A stretch of DNA of 51,192 nt from DATJFQ01 sp035495555 (GTDB lineage: Bacteria > Acidobacteriota > Vicinamibacteria > Vicinamibacterales > 2-12-FULL-66-21), in the NCBI GenBank assembly GCA_035495555.1, contig DATJFQ010000074.1, positions 1-51,192 on the forward strand, written 5' to 3'. A program made the position numbers and the translations under genes. The notes below the pieces were generated by a model. That model ran no database searches. It saw only the letters and a list, made by a program, of their open reading frames with translations, and was not told the origin of the DNA. Below are positions 17,384 to 27,343 of the stretch, piece after piece (the first letter of the stretch is position 1; the number at the start of each line of letters is the position of its first letter).

Positions 17384-17986
17384 CTACTTCAGGTTGACTT
17401 TGGCTTCCAGCCAATCGGCGATGGAGGCGCGCACGCGGTCCTTCTGAAACATCACCGTGTAGTACGCGAGGTAGCAGCTCGCCTGCCCGGGATTCTCCTG
17501 CGGGATCATTTCGCTCTGCACGTAGATCCCGGCGAGCTTGTCGACGAACCCGCTCTCTTTCGTGACGGCGCGAACGACACCGACGGTGAGCGGATGACGC
17601 GCCGCCAGGATCTCGACGGCAAACGGCACCTGCTGCGCGACTTCATTGTGCGCGGCATCGCAAACCGATGTTCCGTCCTTGTGCGGGATCAGCATGACGA
17701 TGATCGCGATGCCGGCGGCGACCCCGAGCCAATTGGGCAGCTTCCACCGATCCTTCTTCGCTTCCGGCGCGAGAATCGATCGGACGAGCCGCTCCTCGGC
17801 CGCCGAAACGACGTGGACGGGTTCTGACGCGATCGGTTGAGGCGCAGTAGCTGGCGCGGTCTGGGCCGCAGGCGCCGGGGCGACGCGCGACACTGCAGCC
17901 CCGGCAGTCCACGCGATGTTCTTCCCGCACGCGCTGCAGAACGACGCGTCGTCTGGATTCGAATTGCCGCAGTATTGGCAGAACAT
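17384..17986 (-). CDS. Zinc-ribbon single-pass membrane protein
   Basis: 200 residues. The N-terminal double-Cys zinc ribbon has CQYC and CSAC. A Pro/Ala-rich linker follows, then a membrane helix at about 87-100 (LGVAAGIAIIVMLIP) and a C-terminal domain of about 100 residues with no recognised fold. The N-terminus is paralogous to the larger zinc-ribbon/Sel1 protein 12 bp upstream, so the two form a small operon. Function unknown. Confidence 0.7.
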   Translation of the reverse strand: MFCQYCGNSNPDDASFCSACGKNIAWTAGAAVSRVAPAPAAQTAPATAPQPIASEPVHVVSAAEERLVRSILAPEAKKDRWKLPNWLGVAAGIAIIVMLIPHKDGTSVCDAAHNEVAQQVPFAVEILAARHPLTVGVVRAVTKESGFVDKLAGIYVQSEMIPQENPGQASCYLAYYTVMFQKDRVRASIADWLEAKVNLK

Positions 17987-17998
17987 GCGCGCCTTCCC

Positions 17999-20122
17999 TC
18001 ACCGCCACGCGATGTTGGGGTTGGTCAGATCTCCGTTCGGCGTCTTCCACTGCTGATACGGATAGTACGGGTGAAGCGGCGCCGGGTCGGGAGTCGCGGG
18101 CGTGGACGAGGGCCACGAGAACCCGGAACTGTAGTCGGTCGACGGCGTCCACGTCGACGAGGACGTGTCGGCGTATGAATCGTCCGATGACGCGGACGGG
18201 GACGCCGTGGCGGACGACGAGTGGCCGAACAGCGTCGTCACAGCGGCGATAGCGACCGCGCCGACGACGATTGCGACCCAGGCATCCGCGTTCGACGGCG
18301 ACTGCTTCGTACGCACGAGTGAGCCCGGTTGCGGCTCGCTCGTCTGCGGCGAAGAGAGATTGGCCGCGTACTGCTGCCCCACTTTCGCTGCCGCTGCATT
18401 CGAGCTCTGTGCCGCCTGCGTGTACAGCTGCCTGGCGCGTTCGAGATCCTGAGGAACGCCCAGCCCGTTTTCGTACATCACGCCGAGGTTCACGAGCGCG
18501 AAGCCTTCGCCCTGTTTGACCGCTTCTCCGAACCAGTAACCCGCCTGCTGGTAATCCTGGCGGCCCTGCCCGGCATCCTGACCGAGGCCAGCCAGATATC
18601 CTGCGCCGAGCGAGCTCTGGGCCGCGGCATATCCCGCCCGCGCCGCCTTCTCGAACCACTGCATCGCCTCCGCTTCGCTCCAGGCCACGCCCTTGCCTTG
18701 GCGGAGGTGGACACCGAGCTGCATCATCCCGTAGGTGTCGCCCTGGACGGCGGCCTTGCGGTACCAGGCGACGGCCTGTGTTTCGTCTGCGGCGACGCCA
18801 TCGCCGTCGTCGTACATGTCCGCGATGATTTCCTGCGCTTCGGGAAGGCCGGCCTGGGCCGCGCGAATCAACCAGTAGAACGCGTACTCATGGTTCCTGG
18901 TGCCGCCGTCGCCCGTGTAAAAGCATCGGCCTGCCTCGAGCTGGCCGTACGCGTAACCTGCGCGCGCGGTCTTGTCGAACCAGCCGCACGCGGCGGGCCG
19001 ATCCCGCTCGACACCCTGACCGTCTCTCAGGTGCCGTCCGAGCCAGAACATGCCATTGATGTTGCCGAGTTCCGCAGCTTTCCTGGCGAGCTCGGCGCCT
19101 TTGACGCGATCCTTGTCGACGCCGAGGCCGAGATCGTACAGAACGGCCAGTCCGGCGTAGCCTTGCGGCTCGCCCCGGGTGATGGCGGCCTCATACCAGC
19201 TCCTGGCCAGCGAGTACTGCTGCGCGTCGTACGACCAGAGGTCGCCGATGACGGATCGCAGATTCGGAACGCCGGCCTCGTCCGCGCGCGTGAGGAAGCG
19301 CGCCGCCAAATCGCGGTTCTGCGTTACGCCGCGGCCGGTTTGGTACTCGTAGCCGATGTTCATGTCGGCCATCCCGTAGCCTGCCCGCTCGGCAGAGGCG
19401 TACTGCTGCATCGCCTCGTCAAACCGGGATGCGGCTTCCAGCACGCGGCCGTACAAGTACTGGTAGCGAGGCTTCGCGGGACTGGAGGAAGCCGTCCGGC
19501 CGCACGGCAGAAGCGCCTGCGCGACATCGATCGACTCCAGGCCGACGCCATCGCCGACCTTCTGCGGATCCCAGGGGTGATCGGCGAGACGATCGCAGGT
19601 CATCGCATCCGCGTCGTTCTGGTCGGGTGGAAAATCCAGGGTCGCTGGCGAATTCGGCGGCGCTGTGGGCGCGGCGCCGGACACCACAGCGGGCGCAGGC
19701 GCGGGACTCGCGGCCTTCTGCTCGGTTCCGGCGACGTGGAAGGTCTGGCCGGCCTTGTCGAGCGACTGCTGCAGTGCGCGGGCGGAGTCCGCGTCTCGCC
19801 CTGCTGCTTCGCGGCGCTGGTCCAGAAACGTGGCGATGCCGTAGCCGAGGCCGCCGATGACAGCCAGGCCCAGCAGAAGGAGAAAAAGCGCCAGAAATCC
19901 GCTGGACGGGTTGTGTGCGGGCGCATCCGTCCCCGGCTGCATCTGCGGCTCGATCCGATTGTCTTGCGGCGGCGGGTCTGGTGCTGCCGCAATCACAGTC
20001 GGCGGCGGCACGGGCGCCGGTGCGGGCGGCGGCGCAGCGTCGGCCTTCGTGCGAGCGCGTCCGCACCCACGGCAGAACGCCGCGTCCTCTGGATTGGGAG
20101 CGCCGCAGTAATTGCAGAACAT
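17999..20122 (-). CDS. Zinc-ribbon membrane protein with Sel1-like repeats
   Basis: 707 residues. Zinc ribbon (CNYC ... CRGC) at 1-25, Pro-rich linker, then a membrane helix at about 76-98 (FLALFLLLLGLAVIGGLGYGIA). About nine Sel1/TPR-like repeats follow between 225 and 570, e.g. GNINGMFWLGRHLRDGQGVERD and GFALVNLGVMYENGLGVPQD. A second hydrophobic helix lies at about 612-630, followed by a Ser/Thr/Pro-rich tail. Sel1 repeats scaffold protein complexes. With its smaller partner downstream it may assemble something at the inner membrane; the target is unknown. Confidence 0.8.
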   Translation of the reverse strand: MFCNYCGAPNPEDAAFCRGCGRARTKADAAPPPAPAPVPPPTVIAAAPDPPPQDNRIEPQMQPGTDAPAHNPSSGFLALFLLLLGLAVIGGLGYGIATFLDQRREAAGRDADSARALQQSLDKAGQTFHVAGTEQKAASPAPAPAVVSGAAPTAPPNSPATLDFPPDQNDADAMTCDRLADHPWDPQKVGDGVGLESIDVAQALLPCGRTASSSPAKPRYQYLYGRVLEAASRFDEAMQQYASAERAGYGMADMNIGYEYQTGRGVTQNRDLAARFLTRADEAGVPNLRSVIGDLWSYDAQQYSLARSWYEAAITRGEPQGYAGLAVLYDLGLGVDKDRVKGAELARKAAELGNINGMFWLGRHLRDGQGVERDRPAACGWFDKTARAGYAYGQLEAGRCFYTGDGGTRNHEYAFYWLIRAAQAGLPEAQEIIADMYDDGDGVAADETQAVAWYRKAAVQGDTYGMMQLGVHLRQGKGVAWSEAEAMQWFEKAARAGYAAAQSSLGAGYLAGLGQDAGQGRQDYQQAGYWFGEAVKQGEGFALVNLGVMYENGLGVPQDLERARQLYTQAAQSSNAAAAKVGQQYAANLSSPQTSEPQPGSLVRTKQSPSNADAWVAIVVGAVAIAAVTTLFGHSSSATASPSASSDDSYADTSSSTWTPSTDYSSGFSWPSSTPATPDPAPLHPYYPYQQWKTPNGDLTNPNIAWR

Positions 20123-20144
20123 GCCGCGCCGGGCGCCTATCTTA

Positions 20145-20879
20145 CTACTTGCACACCGTCGCCGTTGACGTGATGTCGAACGTGGTCGTCACCGTCGCGC
20201 CGCCGGTGAGGAGGACCTGCTTGATCATGTTGCCGTTCGCGTCGAACGTCAGGGTGCTGACTGTGTTGCCGGGATTCGAGGTCGCGGTCGAGGTCCGCGC
20301 GCCGTCGTCGTAGACGAGAGAGATCGTGCTGCCGCTGCCGGTCGAGCCTGTCGTGGGACGGCCCGAGCTGTCCCACGCAGTGAACGTCGTGGTGTCGCCC
20401 GGCACCGCGGTCCACCCGGTCAGCCTGCGGCTGCTGTCGTAGTGATAAGTCAGCGAGCCCGCTGCGGCTCCCCCGCCGCCGCATGATCCACCGCCCGCGC
20501 TCGTCGTGCCGACGACGAGGAACACCGGAGGGATCACACGGACTTCGTCCACGAAATCGGCGACGGAGTTATACGTGGCCACGCCGGTCCCGCAGACAGA
20601 CCCGTTGGCGAACTTCACCTGCGTCGTCGCCTTCTTCGTTGACGTATCGAACGTCGAGGACTGGATCGCATTGAAGACGATGTTCGTGCCGCTCGTCTTC
20701 GTGGTGACGTTCTCGTTTGTGTAGTAGGTGCGGCACGCCGGCCCGGTGCTGCCGCCGCCCCCGCCACCGCCGCCGCTCGGCGAGGTGGGACTGGTCCCGC
20801 TGGAGCTACCGCCGCATGCTGTGAGCCCTGTGATGAGCACCGCCCCGACGATTCGACCGGTCGTCACTTGGAGTCGCAT
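20145..20879 (-). CDS. Lipoprotein with RHS/YD-like repeats
   Basis: 244 residues. The lipobox ends LITGLTAC near residue 22 and is followed by a Ser/Gly linker with an eight-Gly run. The C-terminal half has YD-repeat-like elements such as YHYDSSRRLTGW and LTFDANGNMIKQ, typical of RHS-type beta-structures, but only about three copies. Secreted and lipid-anchored. No toxin domain is present. Function unknown. Confidence 0.65.
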   Translation of the reverse strand: MRLQVTTGRIVGAVLITGLTACGGSSSGTSPTSPSGGGGGGGGSTGPACRTYYTNENVTTKTSGTNIVFNAIQSSTFDTSTKKATTQVKFANGSVCGTGVATYNSVADFVDEVRVIPPVFLVVGTTSAGGGSCGGGGAAAGSLTYHYDSSRRLTGWTAVPGDTTTFTAWDSSGRPTTGSTGSGSTISLVYDDGARTSTATSNPGNTVSTLTFDANGNMIKQVLLTGGATVTTTFDITSTATVCK

Positions 20880-21061
20880 ACCCGAGTAAATGAGGCGACG
20901 CGCTGGTTTCTTTCAAGTCTGCGCCTGACCGAAACGTTGCTCGCCGTGAAGTTGGGTCGTTCTCATTTCTCGTCGCCATTCTTGATTTAAGATAGCCACG
21001 GTCCCCGGACGAGTCTCAGGGGATCTCCAGGAACGCGGACGGGGTTTTCCAAGAGGGCGCC

Positions 21062-21711
21062 GTGACGATTATCTTCGGCCCGTTCGCGGTGGATCCCGGC
21101 ACCAGACAGCTGACGCGCGACGGCCGCGTCGTGCACCTCACGCCGAAAGCCTTCGAGCTGCTCGAAACGCTCCTGCTGGAGCGGCCGAACGTCGTCTCGA
21201 AGGACGCGCTGCAGCAGCGCCTCTGGCCCGACAGCTTCGTCGCGGAAGCCAACCTGTCCAACCTGGTCGCCGAAATCCGTCAGGCCCTCGACGATGCGGC
21301 GCGTACCCCGACGTTCATCCGCACGTCGCATGGGATGGGATACGCGTTCTGCGGCGCCGCCACGGCGCACGCGCCCGGCGCGGACAGTCCCTCGCAGTCG
21401 CCTGCGGGCTGGCTCGAATGGAACCGCCGGAGGTTTCTCCTGCCCGTCGGTGAACACGTCATCGGGCGCGATCCCGACGTGCAGGTGCGGCTCGATCACA
21501 CGACGGTATCGCGACACCACGCGCGAATCCGCGTCACTGCCGACGGAGCGGTGCTGGAGGACGCCGCAGCAAGAATGGGACGTTCAGGGGCACTTCGCGC
21601 GTCACGACCGCCGTTCCACTCGTCGATGGAGACCTGATCGGCGTCGGGTCGTTGCGCTTGACGTTTCATCGGTATACGTCGGCCATGACCACAGACACGC
21701 AGGCACCGTGA
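21062..21711 (+). pseudogene. Winged-helix/FHA regulator, frameshifted in the FHA domain
   Basis: From GTG at 21062 (AGAGGG 7 bp before) the frame encodes an OmpR/CadC-type winged-helix domain (about 1-100: LTPKAFELLETLLLERPNVVSKDALQ, FIRTSHGMGYAF). It then encodes the first half of an FHA domain (IGRDPDVQVRLDHTTVSRHHARI). Near 21560-21570 the match jumps to the -1 frame, which continues as KNGTFRG ... LVDGDLIGVGSLRLTFH and ends at TGA 21709-21711. Read in frame, the protein would stop at 21638 with unrelated residues. The corrected end overlaps the kinase start as GTGA. No slippery heptamer is seen, so an indel or an assembly error is more likely than programmed frameshifting. Confidence 0.75.
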
Positions 21712-24365
21712 AGCAGGACGTTCCAGCGCCGCTCGTGACAGGCACCAGAATCGGCCCGTACGAAATCATCGAGTGGCTGGGCGCCGGTGGAATGGGCGTC
21801 GTCTACCGAGCGCGTGATCCGCGGCTCGATCGGGCTGTGGCCATCAAAGTGATCTCCCCCGCCTGTGCAACGGACACCGGTCGCATTGCCCGGTTCCAGC
21901 AGGAAGCACGCGCCGCAGGACAGCTCAATCACCCGAACGTCCTCACCGTTTACGATATCGGGCTCCACGAAGGCACTCCGTACATCGTCTCCGAACTGCT
22001 CGAGGGCGAAACGCTTCGCACGCGCCTTCAGGCTGGCAGGCTTCCGCCGCAGAAGGTGGTGGATTACGCGCGGCAGATCGCCGCCGGTCTGGCCGCTGCG
22101 CACGACAGACACCTCGTGCATCGCGATGTGAAGCCCGAAAATCTGTTCATTACTTCCGATGAACGCATCAAGATTCTGGATTTCGGACTTGTGAAGCTGA
22201 CGGGGTCGGACGGTGACGCGTCCACCTCCGGCTCGGCAACCGATACCCATGACGGCGCAGCCGCCGGCACAACGGCCTACATGTCTCCCGAACAGGTGCG
22301 CGGCGAGATGGTAGACGCGCGATCCGATATCTTCAGCGGCGGCGCCGTGCTGCATGAGATGCTCACCGGCCGCGCCGCCTTCGCCCGCGCCACAGGCGCG
22401 GAGACGATGGTCGCGGTTCTCAATGAGGATCCCCAGCCGTCGATCCCGCCGGATGTCTCTCCCGGCGTCGCGCGGATTGTGTCGCGCTGCCTCGAGAAAG
22501 CGCGGGAGGCCCGGCTCCAATCCGCGCGCGACCTCGCGTTCGCCCTCGAAGTGGTCTCGGATACCCACGCGCCGTTGCAGCGCGCGCCGATCGGCCCACG
22601 GCCGCGGCCGGTGCGCCTCGTCATCGCCGCGATGACGCTGCTCGTGCTGTTCACCGCAGGCGCGGTCTGGCTGGCGCGCGGCCGGACGCCGCCGCCCCCC
22701 GAAAACGTGCTCGCCAACGCCACGTTCTCTCGCGTCACAGACTGGGCGGGAACCGAATCGGGCGCCGAAATCTCTCCGGACGGCCGCTTCGTCGCGTTCG
22801 TGGCGGACCGCGACGGCGAGCTGAATCTCTTTCAGACTCAGGTTGGCACGGGCCGTTTCATGAACCTCACGAGCGGCCTGCCGGCGTTGTCGGCTCCGAA
22901 CGCGATCCTGCGGACGCTCGGATTTTCGGGGGACGGCGCCGACATCTGGATCACGGCCGCGGGGGATGCGGGCGCTCCCAAGTCGTTCATCCCGGTCAGC
23001 GGCGGCGCGCCCCGGCCCTTCCTCGGTGCGAGCCGAACCGCGCCGTCGTGGTCCCCCGACGGGACGCGGCTTGCGTTTTTCACGAACGGGGACGGCGATC
23101 CGTTGTATGTCGCCGACCGGACGGGTGCCGATGCGCAGAGGGTCATCGTCGACGACGAGCAGTTCTATGCGCGGGGCGCGCACAATCACAACCCCGTATG
23201 GTCACCCGACGGGATGTGGCTGTACTTCGCGCACGGATCGGAACCGACAGAGGACATGAATGTCTGGCGCGTTCGGCCGTCTGGTGGCACACCTGAACGG
23301 TTGACATCACTGCATGTCGCCATCAATTTTCTCGCGCCGATCGATGACCACACCGTACTGTTTATCGCCCACGCGGAGAACGGATCCGGGCCGTGGCTCT
23401 GGTCGCTGGACGTCGACTCGAAAGCAGTGCGGCGCGTCACATCCGGCCTCGAGCACTACTCGTCAGTGTCGGCCAGCCGCGACGGCCGCCGTGTCGTTGT
23501 CACGCTCGCCAATCCGACCGCAACGCTCTGGAGCGTCCCGCTGCTCGACCGGATCGCGCAGGACCGCGACGTGCAACGGTACGCACAGGCAAACCCCCGC
23601 GCCTTTGCGCCGCGTTTCGGCGGCGACAATGCGTTGTTCTACCTGTCGGATCGCGGCGCGGGCGACGGGCTGTGGAAACAACGCGGAGGTCAGTCGACGG
23701 AGGTGTGGAAGGCGCCGGACGATTCGCTGACGGAACCGCCGGCGGTATCGCCCGACGGCGGGCACGTGGCGGTCGTCGCGCGGCGCGACGGCAAGCGACA
23801 GTTGGTGGTCATGACAGCTGACGGGACGGACGCCCGCACACTCGCGCCGTCTATCGTGGTCCGAGGATCCGGAGGTCAGGGGAGCGCCGACTGGTCACCG
23901 GACGGCGCATGGATCGTCGTCGCGGCCGAAGGCGACGGCGCGGGGCTTTTCAAGGTGCCCGTGAATGGCGGACCCCCGGTCCGCCTCGTCTCTGGCGAGG
24001 CGATGAACCCGGTCTGGTCGCCGGATGGAACGCTCATCGTGTACGGTGGTCCGACTGTCAGCGGGCAAGTGCCGCTGCGTGCCGTGCGCCCGGACGGTAC
24101 CACCGTGACCCTTCCGAAAGTACTGGTGCGGCTGGGCGGGGCCCATCGATTCCTTCGCGACGGTTCGGGACTTGTATTCCTGGCACATGGATCGGTCGAC
24201 TTCCGTCTGCTCGATCTGAAGACGAACGCCACGCGGTTGCTGACCCATCTCAGCGATCAGGGAGCGATGCACACGTTCGACATCACACCGGACGGCGCCT
24301 CGATCGTGTTCGAACGATCGAGGGCGAACTCCGATATCTACCTCATCGATCTGCCGGGACGCTAG
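21708..24365 (+). CDS. Membrane serine/threonine kinase with TolB/PD40 propeller
   Basis: 885 residues from GTG at 21708; the frame is open upstream, but the GTGA overlap with the FHA gene fixes a sensible start. Kinase domain at about 18-290: Gly loop GAGGMGVVY, Lys47, HRD 138-140, DFG 158-160, APE-like SPEQ. Membrane helix at about 305-325 (LVIAAMTLLVLFTAGAVWLA). The outer part has repeated WSPDG-type blades of a TolB-like propeller. A kinase reading an extracytoplasmic ligand and controlling the adjacent winged-helix/FHA protein is plausible, because FHA domains bind phosphothreonine. Confidence 0.9.
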   Translation: MKQDVPAPLVTGTRIGPYEIIEWLGAGGMGVVYRARDPRLDRAVAIKVISPACATDTGRIARFQQEARAAGQLNHPNVLTVYDIGLHEGTPYIVSELLEGETLRTRLQAGRLPPQKVVDYARQIAAGLAAAHDRHLVHRDVKPENLFITSDERIKILDFGLVKLTGSDGDASTSGSATDTHDGAAAGTTAYMSPEQVRGEMVDARSDIFSGGAVLHEMLTGRAAFARATGAETMVAVLNEDPQPSIPPDVSPGVARIVSRCLEKAREARLQSARDLAFALEVVSDTHAPLQRAPIGPRPRPVRLVIAAMTLLVLFTAGAVWLARGRTPPPPENVLANATFSRVTDWAGTESGAEISPDGRFVAFVADRDGELNLFQTQVGTGRFMNLTSGLPALSAPNAILRTLGFSGDGADIWITAAGDAGAPKSFIPVSGGAPRPFLGASRTAPSWSPDGTRLAFFTNGDGDPLYVADRTGADAQRVIVDDEQFYARGAHNHNPVWSPDGMWLYFAHGSEPTEDMNVWRVRPSGGTPERLTSLHVAINFLAPIDDHTVLFIAHAENGSGPWLWSLDVDSKAVRRVTSGLEHYSSVSASRDGRRVVVTLANPTATLWSVPLLDRIAQDRDVQRYAQANPRAFAPRFGGDNALFYLSDRGAGDGLWKQRGGQSTEVWKAPDDSLTEPPAVSPDGGHVAVVARRDGKRQLVVMTADGTDARTLAPSIVVRGSGGQGSADWSPDGAWIVVAAEGDGAGLFKVPVNGGPPVRLVSGEAMNPVWSPDGTLIVYGGPTVSGQVPLRAVRPDGTTVTLPKVLVRLGGAHRFLRDGSGLVFLAHGSVDFRLLDLKTNATRLLTHLSDQGAMHTFDITPDGASIVFERSRANSDIYLIDLPGR

Positions 24366-24375
24366 TGCGCGCCGT

Positions 24376-27162
24376 TCAGCGTCCGAGACTTACGCGAATC
24401 CCCAGCATCGCGCGGCGCGGATCGACGAACGTCGACGGTACGCCAAAGGCGGCGCTGAAGCGGTCGTCGCTCGCGATGCTCTCCTCTGCGGTGTCGTTCA
24501 ACGCGTTGAGGACGTCGAGGAGCAGCTCGACTCGCTGCTGACGGCTTTTGAAGAACATCCTGGAGACGCGAACGTCGAGGATCGACTGCGACGACAGGCG
24601 GCGCGATCCGCGCGGCTCGATCAGCACCCGCTGCTGCCCGTTCTGCGGATTAATCAGCGCCGTGGCGGCCCACGGTTTGCCGCTGAAGGCCTGAAAATTG
24701 GCGGCAACCGCGAGACCCGTGCGGGGGATGTCCACCGCGCCCATCACTCGAAAGACGTGCGGACGGTCGTTGGGGAGACGGCCGCGGGCATTGATCAGGT
24801 CGTTCGGATCGCGGCCGAAGGTCAGCGCGGGCGGCGGTGATACCGTGCTGACCTGTGCTCCTGCTGCCGTCGCACCGCTTGCGGCCTGAAGCCCGTACGC
24901 TCTCGAAAACGTGTACGAGGCAAGCGCCTGCCAGCCACGCGCCCGCCGCTTTTCAACGACGACGACAAGACCGTCGTACGTGAGCGAGTAGCCGTCCGGA
25001 TTCGTCAATTGATAGCGGCGATCCGACGGTGCGTTCGTCAGTTTGAACACGTCGACCGTGGCACTGCCGTCTTTCAGCGCGACGGGAACCTGAGCATACT
25101 GTCCGCCCACGTCCGTCCACCCGATGAAATCACTGCCGCGTTTGGCGATGTAGGCCGCCGCCACGGCAACGCGTGCGCCCATTTCGCGATCGACGCCCAG
25201 GGACAACTCGTCTGTGTGAGGCGCTCGCATGCCCCGATCGATCTGCAGATCGGCGGGGCTGACCTTCGAGATCAGCCGCGTGTATGCGGCAGTCGAGGGA
25301 TCGAAACCTGTCGTGAGGACCGTCGCGCCACCGGGATGGAACGGCTCCAGTTCCCCGGTCAGCACGCCCTGATTGAATCGTCCGTAACTCGCCCGGAGCA
25401 TCGTGCGGCCATCGGCCGTGAGCCTCGAGGTGAGCCCGAGGCGCGGCGACCAGAGATTCCACGTGTAGAGCGTGCCGAGCCCCTGCACCGTCTGGTCCGT
25501 CGACTGTCCGGCCAGATCGACGGCCGACAGATCCTGGCTGATCGCGCGGGTGTGGTCGAACCGCAGGCCCGCACTGATGGTGAGCCGTCCCCGCACGTGC
25601 AGCGTGTCGGCCCCAAAGGTCGACGCTGCGACGAAGCGGCCGCCGACGTGGGCGGGATCGGCGGAAATCGACTGAACAGGCTTCCCTCCACTGTCGATGA
25701 ACCGGACGTTCGTCGGAATCGCGTTGATTGCGTGATGCCCCGCCGCTTCGATCTGTACGCCGCCCTTCAACTCATGATTGGTGCCCAACAATCTGGGCTG
25801 ATAGCGAGTCACCGTCGCCTTAGCCGTCGTGCGGGCGATCGTCACGTTCGCAATACTCGATGGCGCGCCAGTGGTGATACCCGTTGCGCTGTCCAGACGG
25901 CTCGCGGTCGTCAGATCGCCGGTGGCCGGCTGGTTCTGTTGTGAAAACACGAACCGTCCGGCGAGCACTTCCCACACCGTGTTCGACGACGACGTGTGCG
26001 TCAGGTGCGCAAAGGTCGTTGCCGGAACCGTCGCGTGGCGGTGCAGCGTCGCGTCGAACGGTGTCACGATGGTGGGCTGGTCGAACATGTCCTGCCGCTC
26101 GTCGTGGAAGCTGTGTTCGATCCGCCAGCCAGGCGCGAGCTGCCACGTCGCTTTTGCGAAGACTCTGTCCGACGCGGCGCTCCTCGGATGATTGGCGAGT
26201 GTGCCGGGCTGGCTGTCCGCATCCCGCAGGTATTCGTACCCAGCAAAGAACCAGACTCGTTTTCGCACGCCCGGGCCGCCCAGCGTGATCGTGGTGTCTC
26301 GGTACCGCGCGCGCCTGTACCCCGTGTCACCGGCCGCTCCCGCCCCGAGCGTTACAGGCGCGCTCGTCAGCGACGCCGTCTGGCCGTAGCCGGCCGCGTC
26401 CATTCGAAATCGATCGCTGCCCTGCTTCATCACGACGTTGATGACGGCTCCCTGCACGTTGCCGTATTCCGCAGACATGCCGGCAGACTGCACCTGTACC
26501 TCCTGGATGAAGTCCACGCCTGCTTCCGCGCGCGCGATGCCGTTGCAGGGGCACGTGAAGTTGGTCCCGTCGATCAGGAACTGGTTCTCGTTGGTGCCGG
26601 AGCCAAACGCGGAGACGGTGGTCACCGTGCCGCTCGACGGCGACGTCGGTGAAATGCCCGGGGCCGCGCGCATGAAGTCGAACATCGACGCCCGGCGCGT
26701 CGGGATCCGCTCGAGGTCACCAGGACCGAACCGCGTCCCGAACCCAGGATTGCGCGCTTCGATTCTGGAGCCGGAGCCGTCGACCACGATCGATTCCTGC
26801 CGGCTCGCGAGGAGCAGCGTCACGGTCCGCTCGACCGTCGCTCCGGCGCCGATTCGCATGTCGTTCTCGTGGACCGTGGTGAAGCCCGCGAGTTCGATGT
26901 CGAGCTGGTACGATCCCGGCGGGAGCGCGGGGACGCGCATCTGTCCCCTCTCGTCCGTCCTGACGATGGCCGGCCCGCCAATCAAGGCTGGTGAACTCAC
27001 CCGCACGATCACGCCGGTGAGTACGCCCCCCTGAGCATCCTTCACGGTGCCGATGAGTGTACCGGTCAGCCCTTGTGCGGCCGCTGGCCGCGCCGCCACC
27101 GCTAACGCCATTCCGAGGAGCACGGCGCGTAACACAGTTTGCGCGGTGTGAAGATTCGGCAC
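24376..27162 (-). CDS. TonB-dependent receptor, Oar-like
   Basis: 928 residues from GTG at 27162, with AGGTGG just before it and a signal peptide directly after (LRAVLLGMALAVAARPAAAQ). The frame is open to 27222. Residues about 30-120 form a carboxypeptidase-regulatory-like domain (GTVKDAQGGVLTGVIVRV). A plug domain with NQFLIDGTNF and GNVQGAVINVVMKQG follows, then an outer-membrane barrel ending in an aromatic-poor LGIRVSLGR. Such proteins import large or complexed nutrients, or act in adhesion. The receptor is divergent from a lipoprotein with a similar regulatory-like domain. Confidence 0.85.
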   Translation of the reverse strand: MPNLHTAQTVLRAVLLGMALAVAARPAAAQGLTGTLIGTVKDAQGGVLTGVIVRVSSPALIGGPAIVRTDERGQMRVPALPPGSYQLDIELAGFTTVHENDMRIGAGATVERTVTLLLASRQESIVVDGSGSRIEARNPGFGTRFGPGDLERIPTRRASMFDFMRAAPGISPTSPSSGTVTTVSAFGSGTNENQFLIDGTNFTCPCNGIARAEAGVDFIQEVQVQSAGMSAEYGNVQGAVINVVMKQGSDRFRMDAAGYGQTASLTSAPVTLGAGAAGDTGYRRARYRDTTITLGGPGVRKRVWFFAGYEYLRDADSQPGTLANHPRSAASDRVFAKATWQLAPGWRIEHSFHDERQDMFDQPTIVTPFDATLHRHATVPATTFAHLTHTSSSNTVWEVLAGRFVFSQQNQPATGDLTTASRLDSATGITTGAPSSIANVTIARTTAKATVTRYQPRLLGTNHELKGGVQIEAAGHHAINAIPTNVRFIDSGGKPVQSISADPAHVGGRFVAASTFGADTLHVRGRLTISAGLRFDHTRAISQDLSAVDLAGQSTDQTVQGLGTLYTWNLWSPRLGLTSRLTADGRTMLRASYGRFNQGVLTGELEPFHPGGATVLTTGFDPSTAAYTRLISKVSPADLQIDRGMRAPHTDELSLGVDREMGARVAVAAAYIAKRGSDFIGWTDVGGQYAQVPVALKDGSATVDVFKLTNAPSDRRYQLTNPDGYSLTYDGLVVVVEKRRARGWQALASYTFSRAYGLQAASGATAAGAQVSTVSPPPALTFGRDPNDLINARGRLPNDRPHVFRVMGAVDIPRTGLAVAANFQAFSGKPWAATALINPQNGQQRVLIEPRGSRRLSSQSILDVRVSRMFFKSRQQRVELLLDVLNALNDTAEESIASDDRFSAAFGVPSTFVDPRRAMLGIRVSLGR

Positions 27163-27343
27163 GTTCCACCTGCCTGCGAGAGAGCACTCAGCGTACGGTC
27201 GTGACGATACAACGCGCCACACCGTGAGTCACAGGAGACGTGCAGGAATTATCCAGGCGGGTCGGGACAAGCCGACCGCGAAGCCTGCAAATTTCCTGGA
27301 GATCTCCTGAGACATCCGTCGGCAGCCCGCGCATGCTCTCCTG

